From: Bacteroidetes bacterium GWF2_49_14
Lineage (GTDB): Bacteria > Bacteroidota > Bacteroidia > Bacteroidales > UBA12481
Length of the DNA: 52,186 bases
Reading direction: 5' to 3'
Assembly (NCBI GenBank): GCA_001769295.1
Contig: MEOR01000147.1
Coordinates: forward strand, 1 to 52,186
The position numbers were made by a program, and so were the translations under genes. Each line of letters starts with the position of its first letter. The stretch's first letter is position 1. The notes under the pieces were generated by a model that made no database searches, was not told the DNA's origin, and saw nothing but the letters and a program-made list of their open reading frames with translations. Below, one piece after another: positions 8,787-18,801 of this stretch.

Positions 8787-9573
8787 TTCCTGGAGCCCAC
8801 ATGATAAAATCGGGATTCTGAAAGCTCTTCTTGTTATATGACAGAGGCTGCATGTCTGAAATCCGGGTAACTTTACCGCCTGCTTCTTCAAGTATGATCT
8901 GACCCGGAGCGGTGTCCCATTCCCAGCAGATGCCTAGTTTTGGATATAGGTGAGCGGATCCTTCGGCAAGTAATACATGCTTATAGGATGAACCGGCGCT
9001 CTGGATGCGCGTAATAAAACCTTTATCCCTCAGGAAACCGATATAAGCCTCTTCGGCACTGCCGGAGTGTGATCTTGAGATCAGGACAATCCTTTCATTA
9101 TCCAGGATATTAATATTTTGAAAGGGCAATCGTCTTGATGGATGACCCGGGCGATGCAGCCAGCTGCCTCCTCCCCGGACAGCTGAGTATATCAACCCTT
9201 TTGCAGGAACCGATATCAGTCCGAAAACAGGTACGGATTTATGTATCAGCGCCAGATTGATAGCGAATTCGTCATTCCGGGCAACGAACTCCCGCGTGCC
9301 ATCAAGAGGGTCAAGGATCCAGAAATTGTCCCAGTTCTTTCTCTCTTCCCAGGAGGGCTTCGGATTTTCTTCACTGATGACCGGGATCCCGGGAAACTCC
9401 CTGTTCAGCAAATCAGTAAGGAAACTGTTGGAAGCAAAGTCTGCTTCGGTTACGGGCGAACCATCTTGTTTTTGAATAATCGCGAGATTGTTCTTGCCAT
9501 AAAAGCCCATCACAATATCGGATGCTTCCTGAATGCCGTTGGTAAGAACCTGAATTTGATGGCTACTGAGCAC
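8737..9573 (-). CDS. cysQ: 3'(2'),5'-bisphosphate nucleotidase, CysQ-type
   Basis: A 278-residue member of the inositol monophosphatase superfamily. Metal-binding motifs are complete: SEE (67-69), DPLDGT (88-93) and WEWDTAPG near residue 220. CysQ enzymes hydrolyse adenosine 3',5'-bisphosphate (PAP), a by-product of sulfate assimilation and of phosphopantetheine transfer, in the cytoplasm. The start overlaps the end of rpe by 11 bp, so the two are probably co-transcribed and translationally coupled. Inositol monophosphatase activity is the main alternative, but the DPLDGTREF and WEWDTAPG forms favour CysQ. Confidence 0.85.
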   Translation of the reverse strand: MLSSHQIQVLTNGIQEASDIVMGFYGKNNLAIIQKQDGSPVTEADFASNSFLTDLLNREFPGIPVISEENPKPSWEERKNWDNFWILDPLDGTREFVARNDEFAINLALIHKSVPVFGLISVPAKGLIYSAVRGGGSWLHRPGHPSRRLPFQNINILDNERIVLISRSHSGSAEEAYIGFLRDKGFITRIQSAGSSYKHVLLAEGSAHLYPKLGICWEWDTAPGQIILEEAGGKVTRISDMQPLSYNKKSFQNPDFIMWAPGISPVDQQNPGGTGNAR

Positions 9574-10228
9574 GATTCAGGCAGTTTTTCAGATCGGTAA
9601 TGGATTGCGCCGGATCCGGCGAGGCAAAGACAGAATTACCGGCGACAAGAATATCGACCCCGGCATCAACCAGTTGAGGGGCATTCTTGATTCCAACCCC
9701 ACCATCCACTTCTATCAGGAAACCGGAGCCTGAGTTTTTTCGCATCTGATTGAGCCTGGCAATCTTTTCCAGCGAGGCGGGAATAAATTTCTGTCCACCG
9801 AAACCCGGATTTACTGACATGATCAGAACCAGGTCAACTTCCGAAAGTATGGATTCCAGGGACGATACCGGGGTATGCGGATTGAGGCTTACTCCAGCCT
9901 TGATTCCCAGCTCGCGTATCAGGCTGACCACCCGGTGCAGGTGATTTGTAGCTTCTATGTGCACGGTCAGTATATCGGCTCCCAGGGAAGCAAAATGGTG
10001 AATGTACCGTTCAGGCTTATTGATCATCAGGTGAACATCCAGCGGTTTGCGGGCGTGCTTGCGGATTGCTTCAATAACGGGGGTTCCGATTGAGAAATTA
10101 GGTACAAAATCCCCATCCATTACATCCACATGGAACCAGTCGGCCTGACTGGCATTTACCATTTCGATATCGCGCTGTAGGTTGGCAAAGTCTGCGGCAA
10201 GAAGAGAAGCTGCAACGAGGTGGGGCAT
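9563..10228 (-). CDS. rpe: Ribulose-phosphate 3-epimerase
   Basis: A 221-residue TIM-barrel enzyme that interconverts ribulose 5-phosphate and xylulose 5-phosphate in the pentose phosphate pathway. Typical motifs are LVAASLLAADFANL, HVDVMDGDFVPN, DVHLMI, MSVNPGFGGQ and EVDGGVG, covering the metal ligands and both catalytic aspartates. Length is normal for the family. It is the first gene of a two-gene unit with cysQ, with a TATCTTTG box 24 nt before its start. A transaldolase of the same pathway lies at 22.6 kb but is not linked to it. Confidence 0.95.
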   Translation of the reverse strand: MPHLVAASLLAADFANLQRDIEMVNASQADWFHVDVMDGDFVPNFSIGTPVIEAIRKHARKPLDVHLMINKPERYIHHFASLGADILTVHIEATNHLHRVVSLIRELGIKAGVSLNPHTPVSSLESILSEVDLVLIMSVNPGFGGQKFIPASLEKIARLNQMRKNSGSGFLIEVDGGVGIKNAPQLVDAGVDILVAGNSVFASPDPAQSITDLKNCLNRAQ

Positions 10229-10251
10229 GGGGGTGGAAGATTGATGAAGGG

Positions 10252-10259
10252 CAAAGATA
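10252..10259 (-). promoter_or_regulatory. -7 box of the rpe-cysQ promoter
   Basis: The minus strand reads TATCTTTG, a perfect TAnnTTTG box, giving a leader of about 18 nt. I see no clear TTG at -33. It lies between the sigma factor stop and the rpe start. Confidence 0.6.
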
Positions 10260-10277
10260 GCGATTTAGGGTTTTCTT

Positions 10278-11141
10278 TTAGCCCAGGTACTTTCTTAGCA
10301 GCCTGTTGCGGGAGGCGCTTTTCAGTTTCATGATGGCTTTTTCCTTGATTTGGCGCACCCGTTCACGGGTAAGGTCAAATTCGATTCCGATCTCATCCAG
10401 AGAATGCGGGTGATGCCCATTCAGTCCATAAAAACGCCTTACTATTTCAGCTTCCCTGTCCCCCAGGTGGTGAAGGGCACGTTCAATTTCAGTTCGCAGG
10501 GATTCGCTCATCAGTCCGTCTTCAGGGCTCGAGGCCTCTTCATTCAGGATCACATCATACAAGTTTGTATCTTCCCCGGCGGTAAGAGGAGCGTCCATTG
10601 AGACATGACGGGTAGTGTTGTTCAGCGTCCGCTTAATATCTTCCATATCCATGTTCACTACTTCGGCAACCTCGTTTTCGGTGGGTGTCCGGCTCAATGT
10701 TTGCTCAAGTCTGGAAATGGTCCGGTTGAGTTTGTTCATGCTACCTATTTTGTTTAGGGGAAGCCTTACCAATCTTGACTGTTCTGCAAGAGCCTGAAGG
10801 ATGGATTGCCGGATCCACCAGACGGCATAGGAAATGAACTTAAATCCCTTGGTTTCGTCAAACCGACCTGCAGCTTTAATTAATCCGATATTTCCTTCGT
10901 TTATCAGGTCGGGTAATGTAAGGCCTTGATTTTGATATTGTTTGCTAACAGATACTACGAATCTAAGATTGGCCTTAATCAGCTTATTCATCGCAGCCTG
11001 GTCACCCTCCCGTATCCTGCGGGCCAGGTCTACTTCTTCATTAGGATTGATCAGCATCTCCCGGCCGATCTCCTGCAGATATTTGTCGAGGGAGGGTAAA
11101 TCCCTGTTTGTAACCTGCCTGGTTATTTTTAACTGTCTCAT
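10278..11141 (-). CDS. rpoD: RNA polymerase primary sigma factor (RpoD/SigA)
   Basis: A 287-residue sigma-70 factor of the compact Bacteroidota type, lacking region 1.1 and the large non-conserved insert. Region 1.2 begins SLDKYLQEIG. Regions 2.1-2.4 include NLRFVVSVSKQYQNQG, DLINEGNIGL and FKFISYAVWWIRQSI. Region 3 has RLPLNK, and region 4 carries the -35-reading helix LTRERVRQIKEKAI. This is the sigma expected to read the TTG / TAnnTTTG promoters seen throughout the window. The gene diverges from rho with 232 bp between them. I see no strong -7 box for it. Confidence 0.95.
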   Translation of the reverse strand: MRQLKITRQVTNRDLPSLDKYLQEIGREMLINPNEEVDLARRIREGDQAAMNKLIKANLRFVVSVSKQYQNQGLTLPDLINEGNIGLIKAAGRFDETKGFKFISYAVWWIRQSILQALAEQSRLVRLPLNKIGSMNKLNRTISRLEQTLSRTPTENEVAEVVNMDMEDIKRTLNNTTRHVSMDAPLTAGEDTNLYDVILNEEASSPEDGLMSESLRTEIERALHHLGDREAEIVRRFYGLNGHHPHSLDEIGIEFDLTRERVRQIKEKAIMKLKSASRNRLLRKYLG

Positions 11142-11230
11142 GGCGGGCGGTGTTGGTGGGTTGCTTCTTAACTATTTACGCTTTTACGTAATAAAAGTTG
11201 CAATCGGGTAGGATGCGTGAAGCTTTTTTT

Positions 11231-11259
11231 TTTGTTGTTGTAAATAATTCATACTTTTG
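11231..11259 (+). promoter_or_regulatory. Promoter of rho
   Basis: TTTG (11231-11234) and TACTTTTG (11252-11259), a full -7 match, are separated by 17 bp. Transcription would begin near 11265, giving a leader of about 110 nt. A leader this long leaves room for the Rho autoregulation known in other bacteria, but I cannot point to a specific element in it. Confidence 0.65.
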
Positions 11260-11373
11260 CACATGGTACGTTGCTACTGACAGGAAAAACGGAGTTGTTC
11301 CGAGAGATCGTTTGAAGTATCTGAAAATTCCCCCATACCAGTCTACATTTGGTTAATTTAATTACAATTGAAT

Positions 11374-13149
11374 ATGTATGATATTCTTGAGCTCAACAAT
11401 AAGCTGTTGACGGAGTTGAGAGATATTGCCAAGGAATTGAACATTAAAAAAGTTGAATCCTTCAAAAAACAGGACCTGATTTATCAGATTCTTGACCAGC
11501 AGGCTATCCAGGCCTCTGAAATAAAGGCTAAGAAGATTGTTGGCAAGGGTAAAGGAGAAGGCCCGGAAACAGCTCCGGCACCGAGAGCAGCTGAGGAGCA
11601 CTCCAAAGTCCATCCTGATGCCTCCAAGGGCCAACGAAAGCGCATAACCATTGAAAAGAAGGAGCCTGGTCCGTTGTTTACCACGCGGCCAGACCAGCGG
11701 CAAGGCTCCCAGCCAGATCAGGTGGAGCCAAAACCGGCACCGGCAGTAACCCCGGCTCAACCTTCAATATTCCGGAATTCGCCGGCTCCCGTTGCCACGG
11801 CACCGGCTTCCGCACCAGTGGAAAGTGCACCCGAGGTGCAGGAAGTGCCTCCGGTTCCCGCTCCCGCTTTTAGCCGTCCAGAGAGGAAAGAGAAGGAAAA
11901 TGATGAAACCGCACCGGTGGTTGTTAAACCTGCCCGTAACTTTGAGCCCAAATTGAAGAGCGAGCAGCCATCCGAGGAAGCTAAAACCAAGGAGAATGGA
12001 GATGCCAAAAAGCAGGAGATTTATGATTTTGATGGCTTTATAACCAGCACGGGGGTGTTGGAAATCATGCAGGAAGGATATGGGTTCCTTCGCTCGGCCG
12101 ACTATAATTATCTCAATTCTCCTGATGATGTTTACGTTTCTCAATCCCAAATCAAGCTTTTTGGACTGAAAACGGGCGATACGGTCACCGGCTCGGTTCG
12201 CCCTCCAAAGGAGGGTGAAAAATTCTTTCCTCTGATAAAAGTATTACACATCAATGGCCGCGATCCGGAATTTGTGAGGGACAGGGTACCGTTTGACTAT
12301 CTGACACCACTTTTCCCAAATCAGAAATTTGATATCACCAGTCATCCCGAATGCACCGTTTCTACGAGAATTGTCGACATGTTCTGCCCGATCGGAAAGG
12401 GACAGCGTGGTCTGATCGTTTCGCAGCCTAAAACTGGTAAAACGGTTCTACTTAAAGAGATTGCCAATGCAATAGCTGCCAACCATCCTGAGGTTTATCT
12501 GATGGTGCTGCTTATTGATGAACGTCCGGAGGAGGTTACCGATATGACCCGTGGGGTTAATGGCGAGGTTATTTCGAGTACATTCGATGAACCTGCTGAG
12601 AAACATGTAAGAATTGCGGCCATTGTGATGGAAAAGGCCAAGCGCCTGGTGGAATGCGGACATGATGTAGTCATCCTGCTCGACTCGATTACACGTCTGG
12701 CCCGTGCCTACAATACGGTTCAGCCAGCCTCCGGCAAGGTATTGTCAGGTGGCGTGGATGCCAATGCTCTCCATAAGCCGAAGAGGTTCTTTGGTGCTGC
12801 AAGAAACATTGAAAACGGGGGTAGTCTGACGATTCTGGCGACGGCACTAATTGATACCGGATCCAAAATGGATGAGGTGATTTTTGAGGAGTTCAAGGGC
12901 ACCGGTAACATGGAGCTCCAGCTTGACAGGAAGCTCGCGAACAAGCGTATCTGGCCGGCCGTTGACATCCAGGGCTCCAGCACGCGACGTGAGGATCTTC
13001 TTCATCCGAAAGACTTTCTGAGCAAAATGTGGGTTCTTCGGAATTTCCTGTCGGATATGAATCCGGTGGAAGCCATGGAGTTCATGCGTGACAAGCTTGC
13101 CGGCACCAGAACCAATGAAGAATTCCTGATCTCCATGAACAGTCAGTAG
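11374..13149 (+). CDS. rho: Transcription termination factor Rho with long disordered insert
   Basis: A 591-residue Rho, against about 420 in E. coli. The N-terminal helical domain opens [22 protein letters not shown]. From about residue 48 to 212 comes a low-complexity stretch rich in Pro, Ala, Glu and Lys. The RNA-binding cold-shock-like domain follows ([14 protein letters not shown], about 222-235), then the hexameric ATPase with Walker A SQPKTGKT (about 350-357), the catalytic segment [13 protein letters not shown] and the R/Q-loop region. Rho unwinds and releases nascent RNA. Long inserts are known in Bacteroidota Rho, and in Bacteroides the disordered insert is reported to drive condensate formation. 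The ATG at 11374 is preferred over a TTG two codons upstream. A strong terminator follows. Confidence 0.95.
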   Translation: MYDILELNNKLLTELRDIAKELNIKKVESFKKQDLIYQILDQQAIQASEIKAKKIVGKGKGEGPETAPAPRAAEEHSKVHPDASKGQRKRITIEKKEPGPLFTTRPDQRQGSQPDQVEPKPAPAVTPAQPSIFRNSPAPVATAPASAPVESAPEVQEVPPVPAPAFSRPERKEKENDETAPVVVKPARNFEPKLKSEQPSEEAKTKENGDAKKQEIYDFDGFITSTGVLEIMQEGYGFLRSADYNYLNSPDDVYVSQSQIKLFGLKTGDTVTGSVRPPKEGEKFFPLIKVLHINGRDPEFVRDRVPFDYLTPLFPNQKFDITSHPECTVSTRIVDMFCPIGKGQRGLIVSQPKTGKTVLLKEIANAIAANHPEVYLMVLLIDERPEEVTDMTRGVNGEVISSTFDEPAEKHVRIAAIVMEKAKRLVECGHDVVILLDSITRLARAYNTVQPASGKVLSGGVDANALHKPKRFFGAARNIENGGSLTILATALIDTGSKMDEVIFEEFKGTGNMELQLDRKLANKRIWPAVDIQGSSTRREDLLHPKDFLSKMWVLRNFLSDMNPVEAMEFMRDKLAGTRTNEEFLISMNSQ

Positions 13150-13177
13150 GACCGATCGTTCAATCGATATCGGTAAA

Positions 13178-13213
13178 ACAGAGGGCTTCGCATTCGCGGG
13201 GCCCTCTGTTTTT
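13178..13213 (+). terminator. Terminator of rho
   Basis: ACAGAGGGC (13178-13186) and GCCCTCTGT (13201-13209) form a 9-bp stem, followed by a T-run. Confidence 0.85.
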
Positions 13214-13298
13214 ATGCAAACATCAGTCGGTTTTTACCTCCTTTTTTTCTAACTTAGCGGCCTCTTTTGAAAACTATTCTTATCTAAATATCAACATC

Positions 13299-16200
13299 AT
13301 GTCAAAAAAGAAATTTATAACAGGCGACGGTAACCAGGCTGCCTCGCACATAGCCTATATGTTCAGCGAGGTTGCTGCTATCTACCCGATTACGCCTTCC
13401 TCAACTATGGCTGAAAACATTGACGAGTGGGCTGCCCATGGCCGGAAGAACATCTTCGGGGAAACCGTAAAGGTTGCTGAGCTACAATCAGAAGGTGGAG
13501 CGGCCGGAGCTGTTCATGGTAGTCTGCAGGCCGGTGCACTTACAACGACCTATACCGCATCACAGGGCCTCCTGCTGATGATCCCGAATATGTACAAGAT
13601 TGCCGGTGAACTTCTCCCAGGAGTTTTCCATGTTTCCGCCCGGAGCGTTGCCGCCCATGCCCTCTCCATATTTGGTGATCATGGCGATGTATACGCAGCC
13701 CGCCAAACCGGTTTCGCCATGCTGGCTACGGGTAGCGTTCAGGAAATCATGGACCTTGCTGCAGTTGCACATCTGGCTGCCATTAAATCCAGAATTCCTT
13801 TCCTCCACTTTTTCGACGGGTTCCGCTCTTCAGCGGAAGTTCAGAAATTTGAAGTTCTTGATCAGGAGCAATTAGCCCCCCTGATCGACCAGGAAGCGTT
13901 GAAAGAGTTCCGTGACAGGGCTCTGAATCCCGAGCATCCGGTTACCCGCGGAACCGCGCAGAACCCCGATATTTTCTTCCAGGCAAAAGAAGCCAGCAAT
14001 GTGTTCTATGACAGGGTTCCTGATATCGTTGAGGAATACATGCAGCAGGTTGGTAAAATTACCGGCCGCGAATATCACCCCTTTACGTATTACGGTGCGC
14101 CTGATGCAGAAAATATCATCATTGCCATGGCAAGTATCACGGATACCACCAAGGAAGTGATTGATTATTTAACGGCGAAAGGTGAAAAAGTGGGTTTAGT
14201 GACCTGTCACCTGTATCGTCCTTTCTCGGCAAAATACTTCTTTAAGGTAATGCCGAAAACAATAAAACGAATCGCCGTACTCGACCGGGCCAAAGAACCG
14301 GGTGCAACGGGTGAGCCTCTGTACCTTGATGTGAGAAATTTGTTTTACAATCGGGAGAATGCCCCGCTGATCGTAGGCGGGCGTTACGGGCTCAGCTCAA
14401 AAGATACCACTCCCGGAATGGTTCTTTCGGTTTATGAAAACCTCAAGCTCGCCGAGCCGAAGAACGACTTTACCGTTGGAATTGTTGATGACGTCACCTT
14501 CAAGTCATTACCGCTGATAGCTGAACCCGATCTGGCACTTAAGGGCACTTATCAGGCTAAATTCTATGGATTGGGTGCTGACGGAACCGTTGGTGCCAAC
14601 AAGAATTCAATTAAGATTATCGGAGACAATACCGATAAATATTGTCAGGCCTATTTTGCCTACGACTCCAAGAAGTCGGGCGGATTCACCACTTCGCATC
14701 TGAGATTCGGGGACCAACCGATACGTTCACCGTATCTGATCCACAGTCCTGATTTTGTTGCCTGTCATGTTCCCTCCTATCTGGATAAATATGACATGCT
14801 GAAAGGTTTAAAGAATGGGGGCACCTTCCTTTTCAACTCCATCTGGGATGTTGAGGAAACCAAAAAGCGCCTGCCCGACCATATGAAGAAGTACATGGCT
14901 GAGCACAGTATTCGCTTTTACATGATCAATGCCACTGAAATAGCTGAGGAGATTGGTTTGGGTGGCCGTACCAATACTATTATGCAGTCGGCCTTCTTTA
15001 AGATTGCCAACGTGATTCCTTATGAGCTGGCGTTGGGTGAAATGAAAAAGGCGATTAAGAAATCCTTCGGGCTGAAGGGTGAGGATATCGTTAAAATGAA
15101 CTATGCTGCTGTTGATAAAGGAACCGAGTTCATCGAGGTGGCCATACCTGCTGAATGGAAAAACATTCAATTGAAAAAGGAAACTGATGACCGCGATATA
15201 CCCGAGTTTATTAAGAATGTGGTTGAACCGATCAATTCCCAAAAGGGTGATGATCTCCCGGTGAGTGCATTTGTTGGCCGGGAAGACGGTACCTTCCCGT
15301 CAGGGACCACCCGTTTTGAAAAGCGTGGTATAGCTGTTAATGTTCCTGAGTGGCAGGTGGATAATTGCATTCAGTGCAACCAGTGTTCCTACGTCTGCCC
15401 TCATGCTGCAATTCGTCCGTTCCTTATGACTGCTGACGAGCTTGCCGGTACACCGGCCGGAACTTCCGCCATTAAAGGTATCGGCGGTACTAAGGAGTAC
15501 CAGTTCAGGATCCAGGTCAGCGTTTTGGACTGTACCGGCTGCGGAAACTGTGCCGATGTTTGCCCATCCAAGGAAAAGGCACTGATTATGAAGCCGTTGG
15601 GAACGCAGCTTGATGAGGTTGACCGTTGGACCTATATGCACGAAAAGATTGGTTACAAGGATACTGTCCTTCCGAAGGATAAAACCGTTAAAAACTCTCA
15701 ATTCGCGCAGCCACTGTTCGAATTCTCGGGAGCTTGCGCAGGATGCGGCGAAACACCCTATATCAAGCTTATTACCCAGCTTTATGGCGACCGCATGATG
15801 GTGGCCAATGCTACAGGGTGTTCTTCAATCTACGGAGGCTCGGCTCCATCGACACCTTATACGGTAAACAAGAACGGCCATGGTCCGTCATGGGCAAACT
15901 CCCTGTTTGAGGACAATGCTGAATATGGTTATGGTATGGCATTGGGCGTCAATAAGCTCCGGGACCGCATTGCCCTGCGCATGACCGATGCCATGAATGA
16001 TGTCAATCCTGAATCCCGCGAAGCATTCACCGAATGGATTGCGACGAAGGAAAAGGCGGAAGAGTCGAAGGTTGCCTCCGGTAAGGTTGTGGCCGCACTA
16101 GACAAGGAATCTCATGCCGTGGCAAAGGAGATTCTTTCATTAGAACAGTATCTGGTTAAAAAATCGATCTGGATCTTTGGCGGAGACGGCTGGGCCTATG

Positions 16201-16823
16201 ATATCGGCTATGGCGGTCTGGACCATGTCCTGGCTTCAGGCGAAGATGTCAATGTCCTTGTGCTTGATACCGAAGTCTATTCAAATACCGGTGGTCAGTC
16301 ATCCAAGTCAACCCCGATTGCTGCAATTGCAAAATTTGCGGCTTCCGGTAAGCGGATCAGGAAAAAGGATCTTGGTATGATGGCCATGTCCTATGGATAC
16401 GTGTATGTGGCTCAGGTTGCGATGGGAGCAAGCCAGAATCAGTTTTTCAAGGCTGTTAAAGAGGCCGAATCCTATCCGGGCCCATCCATTATCATCGCTT
16501 ACGCACCTTGTATCAATCATGGGCTGAAAGTTGGCATGGGCCAGACGCAGTTCGAGGAAGAAACAGCGGTTAAAAGCGGTTACTGGTCACTCTATCGTTA
16601 CAATCCACAGCTTGAGAATGACGGAAAGAATCCGTTCGAGCTGGATTCCAAAGAGCCCGATTGGACGATGTTCAAGAACTTCCTGATGGGTGAAGTACGC
16701 TATTCATCGCTCAAAAAGGCTTTCCCCGAGGTTGCCGACCAATTATTCGATGCAGCTGAGGAGAGCGCCAAATGGAGGCTGAAAAGCTATGAACGTCTGG
16801 CTTCCATGGATTTTTCGAAATAA
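13299..16823 (+). CDS. nifJ: Pyruvate:ferredoxin (flavodoxin) oxidoreductase
   Basis: A 1174-residue single-chain PFOR, the usual length. It oxidises pyruvate with CoA to acetyl-CoA and CO2 and passes electrons to ferredoxin or flavodoxin. Domain I begins with GNQAASHIAYMFSEVAAIYPITPSS. Two [4Fe-4S] ferredoxin motifs lie at C690 (CIQCNQCSYVCP) and C745 (CTGCGNCADVCP), and a further cluster motif is ACAGCGETPY. The TPP-binding site shows GDGWAYDIGYGG and, later, SNTGGQ. It is an oxygen-sensitive enzyme typical of anaerobic metabolism. It stands alone between two terminators. The only promoter-like element is a weak TAACTTAG at 13250-13257. Confidence 0.97.
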   Translation: MSKKKFITGDGNQAASHIAYMFSEVAAIYPITPSSTMAENIDEWAAHGRKNIFGETVKVAELQSEGGAAGAVHGSLQAGALTTTYTASQGLLLMIPNMYKIAGELLPGVFHVSARSVAAHALSIFGDHGDVYAARQTGFAMLATGSVQEIMDLAAVAHLAAIKSRIPFLHFFDGFRSSAEVQKFEVLDQEQLAPLIDQEALKEFRDRALNPEHPVTRGTAQNPDIFFQAKEASNVFYDRVPDIVEEYMQQVGKITGREYHPFTYYGAPDAENIIIAMASITDTTKEVIDYLTAKGEKVGLVTCHLYRPFSAKYFFKVMPKTIKRIAVLDRAKEPGATGEPLYLDVRNLFYNRENAPLIVGGRYGLSSKDTTPGMVLSVYENLKLAEPKNDFTVGIVDDVTFKSLPLIAEPDLALKGTYQAKFYGLGADGTVGANKNSIKIIGDNTDKYCQAYFAYDSKKSGGFTTSHLRFGDQPIRSPYLIHSPDFVACHVPSYLDKYDMLKGLKNGGTFLFNSIWDVEETKKRLPDHMKKYMAEHSIRFYMINATEIAEEIGLGGRTNTIMQSAFFKIANVIPYELALGEMKKAIKKSFGLKGEDIVKMNYAAVDKGTEFIEVAIPAEWKNIQLKKETDDRDIPEFIKNVVEPINSQKGDDLPVSAFVGREDGTFPSGTTRFEKRGIAVNVPEWQVDNCIQCNQCSYVCPHAAIRPFLMTADELAGTPAGTSAIKGIGGTKEYQFRIQVSVLDCTGCGNCADVCPSKEKALIMKPLGTQLDEVDRWTYMHEKIGYKDTVLPKDKTVKNSQFAQPLFEFSGACAGCGETPYIKLITQLYGDRMMVANATGCSSIYGGSAPSTPYTVNKNGHGPSWANSLFEDNAEYGYGMALGVNKLRDRIALRMTDAMNDVNPESREAFTEWIATKEKAEESKVASGKVVAALDKESHAVAKEILSLEQYLVKKSIWIFGGDGWAYDIGYGGLDHVLASGEDVNVLVLDTEVYSNTGGQSSKSTPIAAIAKFAASGKRIRKKDLGMMAMSYGYVYVAQVAMGASQNQFFKAVKEAESYPGPSIIIAYAPCINHGLKVGMGQTQFEEETAVKSGYWSLYRYNPQLENDGKNPFELDSKEPDWTMFKNFLMGEVRYSSLKKAFPEVADQLFDAAEESAKWRLKSYERLASMDFSK

Positions 16824-16845
16824 ATCGTAGGGACGGATTATAAAA

Positions 16846-16877
16846 AACCTCGAAACATTTGGTTTCGGGGTTTTTTT
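16846..16877 (+). terminator. Terminator of the PFOR gene
   Basis: AACCTCGAAAC (16846-16856) pairs with GTTTCGGGGTT (16862-16872) over 11 bp with one wobble, followed by TTTTT. Confidence 0.85.
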
Positions 16878-17024
16878 GTTTTATATTTGGCGTTGAATGT
16901 CACGTGTTCTGATATAAGATTTTCTTTTCTCTATATCCATGCCCCGAAACGCATGGGCCAGCAGGTAGCCAAGGTTGCTTGTTCTAATGTTATCTAAAAG
17001 TTGAGTTATCCGGTTAAAGTTGCG

Positions 17025-17057
17025 AAAACCCCGATTTCCACCAGGAGATCGGGGTTT
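17025..17057 (-). terminator. Terminator of pckA
   Basis: AAACCCCGAT (17026-17035) and ATCGGGGTTT (17048-17057) form a perfect 10-bp stem with a 12-nt loop. On the minus strand it ends in TTTT, 24 bp past the pckA stop. The 147 bp between this hairpin and the PFOR terminator hold nothing I recognise. Confidence 0.7.
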
Positions 17058-17080
17058 AGCAATTTATAGCACCCGTGTGA

Positions 17081-18727
17081 TTATTTTCCCGGGCACTCCC
17101 AAACGATATCTGCCGGCAGGTTTTTATTCCCGTATGCCTTGTCAAAATGATCACTGAACTGTTTAGCCAGCTTTTCGGCCGCTTTTTTATAGGCTTCAGT
17201 ATCGGTCCATGTATTGACCGGATTAAGCATCTCCGAGGGAACTCCCGGGCAGCTTTTGGGAATATGTACATGGAAGAGTGAATCCTGGATGTAATCCACG
17301 GAATCAAGCCGTCCACTCAGGGCGGCATTGACCATCTGGCGGGTCAGCGTAAGATCGATACGTTTACCGACCCCATATCCGCCACCGCTCCAGCCGGTAT
17401 TGATCAGAAATACACGGGTTTTGAACTGGTCCAGTTTCTTGCCCAGCATTCCCGCATATACATCAGGGTTGCAGGGCATGAACGGAGCACCAAAGAAGCG
17501 GGAGAAGGCAACCTGGGGTTCCGTAATCCCTGTTTCAGTGCCGGCTAACTTGGAGGTGTATCCCATCATAAACCAGAGCATGGCTTGTTCCTTGGTTAAT
17601 TTGGCAACAGGAGGCAGAACGCCATAAGCATCAGCCGTGAGGAAGAGGATGGTTGAGGGATGGACTGCAACCGATGATTCTTTAATATTCCGCAGATAGC
17701 TCAGCGGGAAAGAAGCTCTTGAGTTTTCGGTAAACCGGTTGTCATAAAAATCAAAGGTTCCATCCGGATAGATCATGGCATTTTCAACCATAGAACCATG
17801 ATTCAGATAATCAACCTTCCTCATGACTGCATCATAAATATCCGGTTCCTTCTTAGGGTTGATATCGATCATTTTGGCATAGCAGCCAAACTCGAAATTC
17901 GCAATCCCATCTTCTCCCCATCCATGCTCATCGTCACCAAGCAGTGCCCGTGTAGGGTCGGCCGACAGGGTGGTTTTCCCGGTTCCCGAAAGGCCCAGGA
18001 GAAGCGCAGAATCACCATTCTGACCCTCATTGGCCGAACAATGCAGGGGCAGGATGCCCTTGAGCGGAAGGAGGTAGTTCATAACGGTAAAAAGCATCTT
18101 TTTCATGCTTCCCATGTAGGCTGAACCAATCACCATCCCTACCTTGCGGTCAAAGTCCATAGCGACAATCAGGTCACTGGTTTTCCCGTTAGGAAGTTTT
18201 CGCAGCTTGCCGGCATACTTCTCACTGTCAAGTTTGTGGTAGGGCAGTGCCAGAAGCGTGAATCCATCATCCGCATAGCAGCTTTTCCTGATGTCCTCCG
18301 GAACAGGCCTGAACATATTGTCAATGAAAAGTGTGTGCAACGCTCTGTATGTCAAAACCTTAACTGGTAATGCATATTTGCTGTCGGCACCGATTACCCG
18401 GTCGGTTTCATACAAACGGTCCGTACCTTTCAGGAACTCCAAAGCGTCTGAGAATATCAGGTCAAATGTATCTTCATCGATAGGCAGGTTGTTGGGCGAG
18501 TTCCAGTCAATGTTGGCTTCGCTGATGCTCCGTTTAACCATATAGGTGTCTTTTGGGCTCCTACCGGTAGATTCAGGTGCAGTCCAGGTGGCGAGGGCTC
18601 CGGACGCGGTAACCATGGCTTCACGGTGTTCAACGGAAGCACGGATCATTTCAGAACGGGCAACATTATTGAGAACTAACGGATGCCCGCTAAGAACATC
18701 ATTCACAAGGGATTTCAGGTCTTTCAT
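17081..18727 (-). CDS. pckA: Phosphoenolpyruvate carboxykinase (ATP)
   Basis: A 548-residue ATP-type PEPCK, which interconverts oxaloacetate plus ATP with PEP, ADP and CO2. In anaerobic Bacteroidota it often runs toward oxaloacetate, feeding fumarate reduction. Motifs include the kinase-1a P-loop GLSGTGKTTL (about residue 250), the metal site DDEHGW, the oxaloacetate-binding arginine region NRFTENSRASFPL, and the C-terminal GWSGGGYGVG. The ATG at 18727 (MKDLKSLVND) is chosen because it lies downstream of a perfect -7 box, while the in-frame ATG at 18775 lies upstream of it. It diverges from ruvX. Confidence 0.95.
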   Translation of the reverse strand: MKDLKSLVNDVLSGHPLVLNNVARSEMIRASVEHREAMVTASGALATWTAPESTGRSPKDTYMVKRSISEANIDWNSPNNLPIDEDTFDLIFSDALEFLKGTDRLYETDRVIGADSKYALPVKVLTYRALHTLFIDNMFRPVPEDIRKSCYADDGFTLLALPYHKLDSEKYAGKLRKLPNGKTSDLIVAMDFDRKVGMVIGSAYMGSMKKMLFTVMNYLLPLKGILPLHCSANEGQNGDSALLLGLSGTGKTTLSADPTRALLGDDEHGWGEDGIANFEFGCYAKMIDINPKKEPDIYDAVMRKVDYLNHGSMVENAMIYPDGTFDFYDNRFTENSRASFPLSYLRNIKESSVAVHPSTILFLTADAYGVLPPVAKLTKEQAMLWFMMGYTSKLAGTETGITEPQVAFSRFFGAPFMPCNPDVYAGMLGKKLDQFKTRVFLINTGWSGGGYGVGKRIDLTLTRQMVNAALSGRLDSVDYIQDSLFHVHIPKSCPGVPSEMLNPVNTWTDTEAYKKAAEKLAKQFSDHFDKAYGNKNLPADIVWECPGK

Positions 18728-18755
18728 AAAAAGGCTTTTTGAAATTCGTAATTGA

Positions 18756-18763
18756 CAAAGATA
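18756..18763 (-). promoter_or_regulatory. -7 box of the pckA promoter
   Basis: The minus strand reads TATCTTTG, a perfect TAnnTTTG box, giving a leader of about 20 nt and excluding the upstream ATG at 18775. No TTG is visible at the right spacing. Confidence 0.6.
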
Positions 18764-18801
18764 AATATTGATCAATACGTTATATCATCATATGTAAATG
18801 G

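Noticed and set aside
16878-17024. Possible gene remnant between the PFOR and pckA terminators
   Set aside because: 147 bp with only short interrupted frames and no recognisable homology; no RNA fold stood out.
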